From Hippophae tibetana (taxonomy: Eukaryota > Streptophyta > Magnoliopsida > Rosales > Elaeagnaceae): DNA of 64,000 nucleotides. Shown piece after piece: positions 1 to 10,556 of the stretch. Where the stretch lies: the NCBI GenBank assembly GCA_037013495.1, contig CM072809.1, positions 3,991,001 through 4,055,000 of the forward strand, given 5' to 3'. Every line of letters begins with the position of its first letter. The stretch's first letter is position 1. A program made the position numbers and the translations under genes. The notes beneath the pieces were generated by a model. The model had not been told where the DNA came from and ran no database searches. It saw only the letters and a program-made list of their open reading frames with translations.

Positions 1-1143
1 AAGTTTGTGGTCTTAGGGGTTGGTGCAATCGGATGTACCCCATGGGAAAGGATAAAGAGTCCAACACGTGAATGCAATGAAGTATTAAACAGATGGACAA
101 ACTTATACAACCGTAATTTAAGATCAATCTTAGAGCAATTTAAGTCATTGTTCAAGGACATGCACTACTCCTACTTTGACACCTTCAGACTCACTCGGAG
201 CTACATAACCAGCCCTACCGTTTTTGGTATACCACTTTTTAATTTCTTTCTTTCATTAGATTAAATGCTCCATCTAAACTTACTTCGGTGTTTATTTCAA
301 AAAAAAAATTTATTTTGGTGTCTGTCATTTAAGTTAAATTAACTGAAAATTTTGATTATTATGAAAAAATTTACACTTTATAACCTGAATCTTAAATAAG
401 TTTACTTTATAAAATAGGTGGGTATATTAGTTACTTTTGTATTTATGATATTTTAATCATTTTTTGTAAATTTTTATTTTTTCTATCATTTTTTGGTGAA
501 AAAATTTAATTTTGATCAATTGAATCTTATTAGAAAAGGTTTGTACATATTTAAAGAAAAAATGTCTCAAGAAATTAAAATGATTAAAATTTATCTAAAA
601 TGATATAAGTGTTAGTAAATATAATACTAATTAAGTTAATTAAAGTAGAACACTTTAAAACAAAGTTATTAATTTATATAATTTAATGAAATTAAAGTAA
701 CTACAATTTCATTTCTCACTTTGTAATTTAATTTAAGTTATTTATTTGATAATTTTTTACTAAATCGAATAACAATATTAAAATGTCATTTTTTTGGAAC
801 TCATTTTATGTGTAAACATAACTAAGATACTTTCCCCAATTCTTTAATAAATCTGAGCAATATTTGTTTAATGAGAAATAAAATTAGTTTAAAACTCAAA
901 CATGTCTATTTATAAATCTCAGGATTTGTAGAGGTTATGTCAGCTTGTTGTGGTAGTGGGGAGCTTAATGCTGCAGCGACTTGCTCAGCAAAGACGCATT
1001 TTTGCACTAACAGAAAAGGCCATCTTTACTGGGATGGTCATCATCTTTCAGAGGCAGCTCATCGTATTCTGGTCGATCATATGTACCTTGATAATTCCCC
1101 TTACACTTACCCCATAAACGTTCAAAAGTTAGCCAATATTTAA
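1..1143 (+). CDS. GDSL esterase/lipase, C-terminal part (5' end outside window)
   Basis: Two exons are visible: 1-226 and 923-1143, joined by a GT-AG intron (donor at 227, acceptor ending at 922). The split Gly codon keeps the frame, giving ...SPTVFG-FVEVMSACCGSGEL. The reading frame is open at base 1, so the upstream exons with the GDSL serine motif lie outside the window. Visible family blocks are LGVGAIGCTP, the ACCGxG block, and the C-terminal WDGHHLSEAAHR, which carries the Asp-x-x-His of the SGNH-hydrolase catalytic triad. The closest match from memory is the plant secreted GDSL lipases of the At5g55050 type, which hydrolyse acyl esters in the apoplast or endomembrane system; the substrate cannot be told. 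The stop codon is at 1141-1143, followed by an AATAAA-like signal near 1257. The visible part looks intact. Confidence 0.9.
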
Positions 1144-1254
1144 ACTCCTATATTTGTGGGTTCTTACTTGGAGGTTCTGTGTCCATATCATCATGTCATC
1201 TAGATTTTACTGTGTCCATATTATCATGTCCTGTACTGTTATCTTATTGTGCCA

Positions 1255-1263
1255 AATAATAAA
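1255..1263 (+). terminator. Possible polyadenylation signal of the GDSL gene
   Basis: An AATAATAAA stretch lies about 115 bp after the GDSL stop codon. Its position and form suit a plant near-upstream poly(A) element. This rests on motif and position only. Confidence 0.35.
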
Positions 1264-1377
1264 GCATATAAACTAGCTCTAAGACTGTTTGCATGTTGAA
1301 TTTTATTGATCAAATGATATTTAATGTACTTTAAAAAGTACGTCTTACTACCAGACTAAACACTGGGTGAATTACAG

Positions 1378-1926
1378 CAAGCTGTTGGTGTTGTTGGTTG
1401 CATTATAATGCCTCACAATATATTTTTGCACTATGCTCTTGTACAATCAAGAGAAATTGATCACAGAAAGAGAGGCAGAGTGCAGGAGGCACTAAATTAT
1501 TATACCATTGAGTCCATTGGTGTTCTTGCGATCTCCTTCATTATCAATTTATTTGTCACAACTGTTTTTTCCAAGAGGTTTTATGGTACGGATCTGGCAA
1601 ATAATATTGGCCTTGTCAATACAGGGCTGTATCTTCAAGAAAAGCATTGGGGAGGGTTTTTTCCAATTCTGTACATATGGGCTTTAGGGTTATCAGTTGC
1701 TGGCCAAAGTAGTACAATTATAGGTAATTATGTTGGACTTGAGATACCAATAATTACAATCATAGGCATGATTGTGAAGGCTGGAATCAGAGTCTTAATT
1801 AACAGTTGCGATCAAGATTCTGTTATACCTTTAACTGGGAGCAGAACTCTAGTTCATGGGCTTGCAGAAAAGTTGGGAACTCTAAGAATGGTGTTTCTCA
1901 CAACACACATAAACGTATGTAAATAA
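1378..1926 (+). pseudogene. NRAMP metal-transporter gene fragment
   Basis: Translation from 1378 reads QAVGVVGCIIMPHNIFLHYALVQSRE, then EALNYYTIES, NLFVTTVF, TDLANNIGLVNTG, YLQEKHWGG, FPILYIWALGL and AGQSSTI. These are the central transmembrane segments of plant NRAMP3/4-type divalent-metal transporters (Fe/Mn; tonoplast or vesicle membranes). MPHN is the conserved metal-site motif of TM6. After about residue 122 the match decays (only a weak GIRVLINSC resemblance to the next block) and ends in unrelated sequence. The N-terminal exons, including TM1 with its DPGN motif, are missing: only 235 bp separate this from the GDSL stop. The fragment starts right after an acceptor-like ttacag, so it came from intron-containing DNA, not a processed transcript. 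A functional transporter is unlikely. Confidence 0.8.
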
Positions 1927-2254
1927 CTCACTTGGAGCATATCTATGAAGATTGTTCTTGAAGCCAAGTTGAAGTTAGGTTTTGTTGATGTTAGTCATTC
2001 TATGCTTATAGTGCTTGTAATACCACATCTAAATGGAGATAATTTTCTCACTTTGAGCATATTTATGAAGATTGCTCTTGGAGTCAAACTGAAGCGAGTT
2101 TTCGTTGATGGTAGGCATTCTATGCTTATAGTGCTTGTAACAGCACATCTGAATGGAGGTCATTTTTTCACTTGGAGTATATCTATGAAGAATTATTCTT
2201 GGAGCCAAACTGAAGTTAGGTTTCGTTGATGGTAAGTTTTCTATGCTTATAGTG
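1919..2254 (+). repeat. 120-bp tandem repeat, units 1-3 (left part)
   Basis: Units begin with (c/t)tcac-tt(g/t)gag at 1927, 2047 and 2167, so the period is exactly 120 bp. Each unit carries a tatgaaga motif, a ttcttggagccaaactgaag-like block and ctatgcttatagtg. The third unit is interrupted at 2255 by a TRIM. A short stretch of it resumes at 2603-2632, and a fourth partial unit lies at 8083-8167, beyond the Copia element. The first unit begins where the NRAMP fragment ends. Origin unknown. Confidence 0.85.
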
Positions 2255-2597
2255 TGTTGAGGAGTCTAACATCGACCAGGAAAACCAACAGAGTACTAGT
2301 TATAAGGTCCTAGCAACCCTTCCTCTTTGAGAGTTTTTTTAGAGGGAGTTAGGTCATGACTTTCTACATGGTATCAAAGCAGATCCCTAGGTACAATTGA
2401 TGTGCCCAATACGGTCAACCTCGATCATTTAACCTCACTGTCAATCGATCTTTGCGGACCGCCCCGTCCAATGTGAGTGGGGGTGTTGAGGAGTCCCACA
2501 TCGATCAGGGAAGTCAGTAAAGTGCTGGTTATAAGGTCCTGATAACTCTTCCTCTTTGAGAGCTCTTTTGTAGGGAGTTAAACCATGACTTTCTACA
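2255..2597 (+). mobile_element. TRIM (miniature LTR retrotransposon), two-LTR form
   Basis: A 343-bp element. LTR 2255-2368 and LTR 2484-2597 are both 114 bp, begin TGTTGAGGAGTC and end TTTCTACA. A TGGTATCAAAGC primer-binding site (initiator Met tRNA type) directly follows the first LTR at 2369, and a purine-rich tract (gagtggggg) precedes the second. A 5-bp target duplication (tagtg at 2250-2254, taatg at 2598-2602) differs at one base. There is no coding capacity, as expected of TRIMs, which are moved by other LTR elements. The LTRs differ at roughly one site in six, so the insertion is old. It sits in unit 3 of the 120-bp tandem repeat. Confidence 0.88.
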
Positions 2598-2602
2598 TAA
2601 TG

Positions 2603-2632
2603 CTTATAATAGCACATATGAATAGAGGTAAA
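2603..2632 (+). repeat. Continuation of 120-bp repeat unit 3
   Basis: About 30 bp between the TRIM and the Copia element (cttataatag, cacatatgaatagagg) match the cttgtaacagcacatctgaa part of the repeat unit. They show that the TRIM and the Copia element entered the same unit at different points. Confidence 0.75.
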
Positions 2633-2819
2633 AATTGAATTCACTTAATGTATTTACAAGGTACCAAATACTGAAGTTCAATACATGTATAAATATAGAA
2701 TAAAAGGAATCTGCTTTTCCTAAAAGTACTTTTAAGAAAAGATATATTAGTTGCATACAAATAATATACAGCTTATAAAGTATATTAGTTGCATACAACT
2801 AATATACCATTTATTAACA
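2633..2819 (-). repeat. 3' LTR of Copia element 1
   Basis: 187 bp, 38 bp longer than its partner because a ttagttgcatacaa block is present twice. Preceded on the minus strand by a purine tract. Outer end abuts gtaaa at 2628-2632. Confidence 0.88.
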
Positions 2820-2826
2820 CTCCCAC

Positions 2827-5800
2827 TCAAGTTGGCGCGTAGATATCAATCATGCCCAACTTGCTTAGTGAGCCATATAATGACTTCTTGGAGACTCCTT
2901 TGGTAAGTATATCTGCAAGTTGCTCTTCTGTGGGAACAAAAGGAAAACTAATAAGTTTGGCATCTAACTTCTCTTTTATAAAGTGACGATCAACCTCTAC
3001 ATGCTTAGTGCGATCATGTTGTACTGGATTTTTTGATATATCAATGGCTGCCCGATTGTCACAATACATCTGCATAGTATTTTTGAGTTCGAAACCCAAA
3101 TCTAATAACAAAGTTCTTATCCACAGCAATTCACAAACCCCATGAGCCATACCTCTATACTCTGCCTCAGCACTAGATCGTGCCACCACTTTCTGCTTCT
3201 TACTTTTCCATGTAACCAAATTTCCTCCCACAAAGGTGAAATAACCCGATGTTGACTTTCTATCTGTAATACTTCCTGCCCAATCTGCATCTGTGAATCC
3301 ACAGACTTCAAGAGGATTGTTGTGTTTAGAGAACATTACTCCCTTTTCTGGAGCCGATTTCAAATACCTTAAAATTCTCAAAACAGCATTCATATGGTTC
3401 TCACTTGGATTGTGCATGAACTGACTCACCACACTTACTGCATATGCAACATCTGGTCTAGTATGAGCTAAGTAAATCAAACGTCCAACCAATCTCTGAT
3501 AGCGGGCTCGATCAGTTGGTATCTGATCTGGATACTCTGCTAAACCATGGTTTTGCTCAATAGGAGTGTCAATAGGTTTGCAATCCAACATACCTGTCTC
3601 TGTTAGCAGATCAATAATGTACTTCCTTTGACAAAGATATATTCCTTCTCTTCCCCTGGCTACCTCAATTCCTAAGAAGTACTTTAATTCACCTAAGTCC
3701 TTCATTTCGAATTCAGAGGCTAGCTGTCTTTGTAATTTATCCATCTCAATAGTATCATCACCAGTGATTACCATATCATCAACATAAATGATTAGGGCTG
3801 TTACCTTCCCTCGTTGATGTTTGAGAAACAGAGTGTGGTCTGAATTACTCTGTCTGTAACCAACCTTTTGCATGAACTGTGAAAACCTTCCAAACCAGGC
3901 TCGAGGGGATTGCTTGAGGCCATACAAAGACTTCCTCAATTTGCATACAAAATTACCAGGAGAATCAACTACATACCCAGGTGGAAGACTCATGTACACC
4001 TCCTCGGCTAATTCTCCATGAAGAAACGCATTCTTGACATCAAACTACCGAAGTGGCCAGTTTAGGTTAGCAGCAAGTGAGAGCAGAACCCGAATCGTGT
4101 TCATTTTGGCAACATGAGCAAAAGTCTCATCGTAATCTACACCATACGTTTGAGTAAACCCTTTTGCTACAAGACGAGCTTTATACCAATTTACGGATCC
4201 ATCATCATTATGTTTTATAGTAAACACCCATCGACAACCAACTGCCTTTTTTCCTTGTGGTGGTGACACAAGTTGCCAAGTATCGTTCTTCTTTAATGCA
4301 TCCATCTCTTCATCCATTGCCTTCCTCCATATTGGATCTCCCAACGCATCCTGCACTTTGTTAGGTACTGATACACCAGATATTTGATTCACAAATGATT
4401 TGTATGACTTAGATAATCTTTTAGTGGACATGAAATTGGCTACTGGGTATTTTGATTTTGCATGAATATTTGGTTCATACCTTTTGGCTGGTTGACCTCG
4501 AGTAGACCTATTTGGTAACACATACTGTCCAACATTAGACACGATGTTATTAGTATCAGTAGGTGTACATACCTTAGATGAGTGACCTTCAGTACCAGGG
4601 AGTTGTTGATCAAGGGTAGGAGTAATGCCTGAGGGTACAGTTCTGTCTTCAATGTCATTTGCTGTAAGTGAATTTGATGCTTGAATACTTGAAGCATCTG
4701 TTTCTGCAATGACTGGATTCAATGAATTAGAAGTCTCATCTAGTCTCATTGAAACATCAGTTGGTGACTCACCTAATGCCTCCCCTTCACCATGATACAG
4801 TTCTTCAAAATATGTATTCTCCCCCTGACGAGCAGTATCAGGTGAGGAAAAATAACTCATGTCCTCAAAGAAGGTAACATCCATAGTAACATAATACTTT
4901 CTGGTTGGTGGATGAAAGCACTTGTACCCTTTTTGATAACTTCCATAACCAAAAACTTGAGTAGGAAGATTATGAAAGGATGATAAGGATACGTAAGATG
5001 CGAGAATCTGAAATGAGATTTTTCCGTTAAGGACACTAGACGGGAGACGATTGATGAGATGGGCAGAAGCCTGTACAACATCACCCAAAGATATTTTGGC
5101 ATATAAGCACTAAATAAGAGTGCACGAGCCATATCAAGTAAATGGCGATTTTTTCTTTCAGACACTCCATTTTGTTCCGGTGTTTGCGGACAAGTAGTTT
5201 GGTGAATAATCCCATGTGTTTTGAATTTTTTTTGAAAAACATGATTAACATATTCCCCCCCATTGTCAGAACGAAGGATCCGAATGATGCCATTATATTG
5301 TCTCTGAACAAAGGTATGAAAATTTTGAAAAACAGAAAAAACTTCATCTTTTGTTCTAAGAAGAGAAATCCATGATAACCTTGTACAGTCATCGATAAAT
5401 GAAACAAAATATCTCATACCCGATATAGTGGGTTCTTTAGATGGTCCCCAAACATCAGAATGAATTAATTCAAAATAAATAGTACTTTTATTAGAAATAC
5501 TAGGAGAATAAGTAACACGATGGCTCTTGGCCAAAACACAAGTCTCACAATGCAACACAGTCTCACTAACACCAATAAATAAAGTAGGCATGGTTTTTTT
5601 CATAAGACTAAAAGACGGATGCCCTAAGCGGCGATGCCACAACCAAATTTCACTTAGCTTATCAGAACTAGAAGTCAATGCAGTGCTTGCCCGTGCTCCT
5701 GGTTTCTCCCCTCCGTAGTTCTGATCCAAGCGGAACAATCTGCCCCTCAGATACCCTCGACCAATTATTTCCCTGGTAAAAATATCCTGGAAAATCACAT

Positions 5801-7124
5801 ACATAGGATAAAAGGTTACAAAGCATTTAGACTCAATATTCAACTGTGGGACAGATATTAAGTGATGAGATAAGTCAGGTACATATAAAACATTATGGAG
5901 CTGTAAAGATGGAGTGATATGAACTGACCCCTGTCCTAAGACAGGAAAGGCCTCACCATTAGCATTTGTAACATAAGACACTGGTGGGGGAGATAACTTA
6001 TTAAAATAAGATTTATCATAAGTCATATGATCAGATGCACCAGAATCAATAATCCAAGTATTAGACCCAATAGAGTGAGAAACATTTAAGGTCATACCAA
6101 TCTTACCACGACCAGCTATTGAAGCTGTAGGGATACCTCCACATTCCAAAGGATGATTTTGTCTATAGTAGTCTGGTTCTTGGACAATTTGCACTGCAGC
6201 TGCTTTTGCTTTAGAACGAGGCACCTGTTTTCGTTTTGGTTTCAAGTGTGGATATAGTTTCCAACAAGTGTCACGGAGATGCCCCTGTTCATTGCAATAA
6301 GAGCAGAGAGAACGAGGGCGATTGGTAAAACCTGGTGAAGGGCCCTGCTGATGAGATGAAATTGAATTTTGCTGCTGGAGGAAAGGTGCCTTTGATTTAG
6401 CTTGAATGGCTAGGCTTGATACTTCAACATGTGCCTGATGAAGACTCTCTTGCTGAGATTCGTCTTTACGGATGTATGTAAAGGCGGTAGTCAAGCTCGG
6501 AGGATCTGACATTCGAAGCAATTCGCCTTTAGCACTATTATGTTTGATATCAAGGCCTCTTAAGAAAGCATGCACTCGTTCAAGCTCCTTCTCCTTCTGG
6601 TACCACAGAAGATCTTCTGGATTTTTAATTTTGCATGGGCGTTTCTGGTCAATTTCAGCCCATACATTTTTCAGCTTGGTAAAAAAAAGAGATACTGGTT
6701 GCCCATTTTGCTGCATGCCAGCAGCTTTGCACATGAGTTCATGAACTTGAATAAAGTCAGACTCATTTGTATAAAGATCGCTTAAGGTATTCCATATACC
6801 CTCAGCAGTTTCACATTCCTCCACCATTTGTAATATATCATCAGTTATTGCTCTAAATAGGATTGACATGACAAAGCCATCATCATCTTCCCACCGAGTA
6901 TAGGCTTCTACATCATCTTGACTAGGAGCCCTGATTGATCCAGATACATGTCCCATCTTATGCATTCCACGAAGATAAACAGACATAACTTTTTTCCATG
7001 TTCGAAAATTTGTACCATTAAGTTTAGTACCCCCGAAAGAACCAATTTCTGAACTCTTAACAGAAACTTCAAAATTTGGAACTTCATGAATTCTAGAAAC
7101 TTGATGTTGTCTTGAATCTTCCAT
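2827..7124 (-). pseudogene. Gag-pol coding remains of Copia element 1
   Basis: Coding remains of a Copia polyprotein. The most likely gag start is the Met at 7124 (MEDSRQHQVS...), about 800 bp inside the 5' LTR. Recognisable parts are the gag region (about 7120-6250) with a C-x2-C-x4-H-x4-C zinc knuckle (CSYCNEQGHLRDTC), a protease WIIDSGASDHM motif (about 6060), an integrase zinc-binding region with CETC and the LIHSDVWGP and RSDNGGEY catalytic blocks (about 5650-5100), reverse transcriptase with YVDDMVITG (about 3780), and RNase H with RSSAEAEYRGMAHG (about 3170). The region is broken and should not be annotated as a working gene. Confidence 0.9.
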
Positions 7125-7399
7125 TGAAATAATAATAAAAAGTATATTGTGCAGCGGAATAAAAATTTTGGTTTTTTTTTTACGGGTTGGACTGATAAAT
7201 GGGCTGTTTGAATGTTTGGGCTGATGGGCTTGGAACAGATGGGCTAGGAGCTGATGGGCTCGGGTTGGGCTGAATTGGGCTAGGGTTGGGCTGAACTGGG
7301 CTAGGGTTTTAAAACTCTGAAAATTAAAGAAACTGCAATGGCTGATAATTAAAACTCTGAAAATTACAACTGCATCCAAGCATTTTGAAACTTAAAAAA

Positions 7400-7800
7400 A
7401 ATTTAAGAAACTGCACACCAGGTTTCGGCTGGACGCTATGCAGGGGGCTGGACGGCGCGTAGGGGCGCGGGGCTGAACGGCGCGCAGGGGCACGGGGCTG
7501 AACTGCGTGCAGGGGTGCGGGGCTGATGTGCGGGGCTGAACGGCGCTTGGGGCTGCGCGGGGCTTGAACGTTGCTTGGGGCTGCGCGAGGCTGAACTGCG
7601 CGCAGGGTCGCAAGCTGGCGGCGTGGGGCTGAACTGCGTGCAGGGGTGCGGGGCTGAACGGCGCTTGGGGCTGCGCGGGGCTTGAACGTCGCTTGGGGCT
7701 GCGCGAGGCTGAACTACGCGCAGGGTCGCAAGCTGACGGCGTGGGGCTGAACGAAGGCGCTTGGGGCTGCACGGTGAATGACACCAGTTTGAACAGCGCG
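7400..7800. repeat. GC-rich minisatellite in the leader of Copia element 1
   Basis: A strongly GC-rich island in an AT-rich locus, built from degenerate copies of words such as ggggctgaac and gcgcttggggctgcgcg. A larger copy of about 118 bp is repeated (blocks starting near 7534 and 7652). A simpler gggctgatgggct-type repeat precedes it at about 7185-7310. On the minus strand it can be read as a Pro/Ala/Ser-rich open frame, which I regard as an artefact of the repeat. Confidence 0.8.
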
Positions 7801-7928
7801 GGTGGACGACAGATCTGCACCTGCAGCGCGAGCTAAACAGTGCGAGAATACGGAGGCGCTTGGCGGCGCTTCTATTCAGAAACCGGTAAAATGTGTTTTT
7901 TTTTTGTTTCTTTCCTGCTCTGATACCA

Positions 7929-8077
7929 AATTGAATTCACTTAATGTATTTATAAGGTACCAAATACTGAAGTTCAATACATGTATAAATATAGAATAAA
8001 AGGAATCTGCTTTTCCTAAAAGTGCTTTTAAGAAAAGATATATTAGTTGCATACAACTAATATACCATTTATTAACA
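7929..8077 (-). repeat. 5' LTR of Copia element 1
   Basis: 149 bp. On the minus strand it starts TGTTAATAAATGG and ends GAATTCAATT, next to the TGGTATCAGAG primer-binding site. The match to 2633-2819 and the gtaaa duplication set the ends. Confidence 0.88.
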
Positions 8078-8082
8078 GTAAA

Positions 8083-8167
8083 TAACTCACTTGGAGCAGA
8101 TCTATGAAGAATTACTCTTGGAGCAAAACTGAAGTTAGATTTCGTTGATGGTAGACTTTCTAAGCCT
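8083..8167 (+). repeat. 120-bp tandem repeat, unit 4 (partial)
   Basis: It resumes directly after the Copia target duplication with taactcacttggagcag and follows the repeat through the tgaagttagatttcgttgat block, then diverges near 8167. It proves that element 1 inserted in a pre-existing array. Confidence 0.8.
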
Positions 8168-8651
8168 AATAAAAAAAATACGAGTATAAACTTGGGATAA
8201 GAGCTAACTACATGTTTTTTCAAAGAGTTGTGGTATGAGATGGTTGAAAGATACAGTGAGAACAAATAAGCCTTTACTCTATCAGTTTCTTAATTTTAGC
8301 AAGTTAATGTTCGAGTTGAGTTTGTATGATATTTATCAAACTTTAACTTGAGGAGAGGATGAAGAATTATCATGATACAAACATTAGGATACATCAACAT
8401 CATCAATGTAACTATAAAAAATTTCTACAACTCACTTGATAAATTGAACATAAAAAATATCTATACAACAGTTTAAAAGAAAATATTGGCATGTGTTGCA
8501 AAAGTGGAGTAAAATCATGTTTATAGTGGACACAACAATAGATGAAAACAGAGAATGAGTGTAGCAGCATGCTTTTTCCTTTCAGTTTTCTTAATATAAA
8601 ATATATCATCCTTGTATATAAGACGCTTAAGTAAAAAAAAAATATCACTAT
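8168..8651. other. Non-coding spacer
   Basis: AT-rich sequence between the repeat relic and the BRX1 fragment. I see no gene, tRNA or clear transposon end here. Confidence 0.5.
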
Positions 8652-8929
8652 TTATATTCTGATTTTTGTCAGCTTTCCGTGAGCATCTTTATCAAAATTA
8701 GATGAAAACGTCAAGAGAGGAAGTGAACCTTTTAGATGATTCCCAGTAAGGTTCAATTCTTCCATAACACTGAAAAGAAGGAAAAACTATTTGAACTGGG
8801 CGCTTTCAGGGAAAGGCTAAAATATCACAAATAATATAACAGAAATTTACCAACATCTATTAAAACTTACTCAGATGGGCCAACGGGGGATTTCGCCATC
8901 CACATATATGGGTCTATACCTTTCCTACA
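8652..8929 (-). pseudogene. BRX1-like ribosome-biogenesis gene fragment (Brix domain)
   Basis: Two exon-like stretches on the minus strand. 8871-8929 reads CRKGIDPYMWMAKSPVGPS and 8652-8769 reads VMEELNLTGNHLKGSLPLLTFSSNFDKDAHGKL, then a stop. From memory, plant and animal BRX1 have ...YLWMAKSPGGPS-VKFLVNAVHT-MEELKLTGNHLKGSRPLLTFSSNFDKDAHWKLLKEM, the core of the Brix domain used in 60S subunit assembly. The VKFLVNAVHT part is not clearly encoded, though a degraded gtaaatttctgt lies between the two stretches. Acceptor-like ttttcag precedes both and a GTAAG donor-like site follows the first, so introns were kept. The rest of the gene (about 300 residues) is absent nearby. Read as a truncated, non-functional gene copy. 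Confidence 0.65.
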
Positions 8930-10551
8930 CTGAAAATTGTGGGATAGGAACGTACAAATCAGTTAATCAGAATATATAAGATATTTAAAAAAAAAAAAAA
9001 AAACATTTTCAGATAGTACAGCCCAGGAGACACTGACTGATGACGTCATTATCAAAGGCTCAACACAGAAATATATTTCAATTTCCCGAACTTATTAAAT
9101 TTGTAAATATCCAATAAAAATAATATAAAAGATATCATTTTTATCACAAAAATTTTAAAATTTAAAAAAAATTAAGAAAATTTTATCAATAAGCGTAAAA
9201 TTTGTTTATAAAATTTTATAAAATATTAAAATAATTAATTATTTATATTTTTAAATTAATTTCTTATTTATATATTTATAAAAATTATGGTATTGAATTT
9301 TATTAGTAATTCAATTAGTTAATTAAAATATTATAAAATAATTAATTAAAATCTGAAATAATTATTTAAATTATAATTTTTAATATTATTATCAATAAAT
9401 AAATTAAAATTATGAAAAAAGAATATAAAACTAATAAATTAAATATAAAAATGAGATATAAATAATATATATATATATATATATATGACAAGAAGTATAA
9501 AATGTTATCCACAATAATTAATAATTTAATTGAATATTAAAAAAATTATAAATAAATAAATTTAAAAGTAAGTTATTTAGATAATAAAAATTAATATAAA
9601 AAAATATTTATTTACGACAGTTTCGCTACAACATTCATAATGTTCGCGATATATTGAATCTTTGTTTATAGTTAAAGTATCATACAATGGGACACATACA
9701 TGTAATAAAATAAAATGTAATTATTTTTATTCTTCATTTTTATAAAAAAAAGTTATAAAAAATTAGAACTATATCAACAAATGATATTAACATCATATTC
9801 ACCTAAGATTTTTTTCTTCCTAAAATAGAGTTTATAATGAAGTCATTTTATTTTTAGTTTATCTCGATGTTTTGTTGTTTTTTTTTACTCTATAATAATT
9901 ACATTATTTATATATTTTAATTAAAATTTAAATATTTATATATTTAATTAAATTATATATTATTTCACTACAAATTCTTCAGTGTGGTTGTACTTTTCAT
10001 CACAAATATTTCGTATTCCCTTGTAGTATTAATAAATAAATAAAAACTAGAGTGTAAAGGCAAATGTTGATATTACTAAAAATTAACAACAATAATTTTT
10101 TTTCGTTTATATTAACAAATAGTAATAAGAATTATTCAAATTATTTATGTATTTAATTTAAAATTAAATATAAAATATTTCAATAATTGCATGAATATTT
10201 ATTTCTTAGTACTCTAAGATATGCTTAAATGTTTTATTTCAATCACATGTTTTATAATCATTTATTATTATTTTCTCATTTTTTTATCTAAAAAAAATTA
10301 ATTTTAATTATATATAATTTTATAAATTTACTTTAATATTTATCATTATTTAAATTTTATTGCTCAAACAATCATAATAATAATGTTATTTCTATTGAAT
10401 TTATTTTCTATTATAGTATCATTTTCATTATATTTTTATTATACAAATTAAACATGATTTGAATATATTGTGTGGTATTAAGGTATAAAGTTAAATATTT
10501 TAAATTATATTATACATTGTTTGATTAAAAAAATATTATTTATTTATTCTC
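8930..10551. other. AT-rich intergenic region with an (AT)n microsatellite
   Basis: No coding signal. Poly(A) run at about 8986-9002 and an (AT)n tract at about 9464-9486. Otherwise low-complexity AT-rich DNA. Confidence 0.7.
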
Positions 10552-10556
10552 GATTA

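Larger units (their letters stand above)
2633..8077 (-). mobile_element. Ty1/copia LTR retrotransposon, element 1 (broken)
   Basis: A 5.4-kb element read on the minus strand, flanked by a perfect 5-bp duplication gtaaa (2628-2632 and 8078-8082). The 5' LTR is 7929-8077 and the 3' LTR is 2633-2819. The primer-binding site TGGTATCAGAG lies directly inside the 5' LTR (about 7918-7928 on the plus strand), and a purine tract (gagtgggag) precedes the 3' LTR. Recognisable parts from right to left are a GC-rich leader, gag with zinc knuckle, protease, integrase, reverse transcriptase and RNase H. The coding region is broken, with about three or four breaks. Over the alignable LTR sequence (about 149 bp) I count two substitutions, so it is fairly young; the LTRs also differ in length by 38 bp. 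It lies inside the 120-bp repeat array. Confidence 0.93.

Noticed and set aside
1945-2229. 94-codon frame with internally repeated protein sequence
   Set aside because: Product of the 120-bp tandem repeat (period divisible by three). No resemblance to a known protein.
7392-7820. 142-codon Pro/Ala/Ser-rich open frame on the minus strand
   Set aside because: It follows exactly the GC-rich minisatellite in the leader of Copia element 1, upstream of gag. Open frames arise easily in GC-rich repeats.
8652-8769. Leucine-rich-repeat receptor exon (LNLTGNHLKGSLP)
   Set aside because: The LRR look is superficial. The whole stretch matches the Brix-domain core of BRX1 better.
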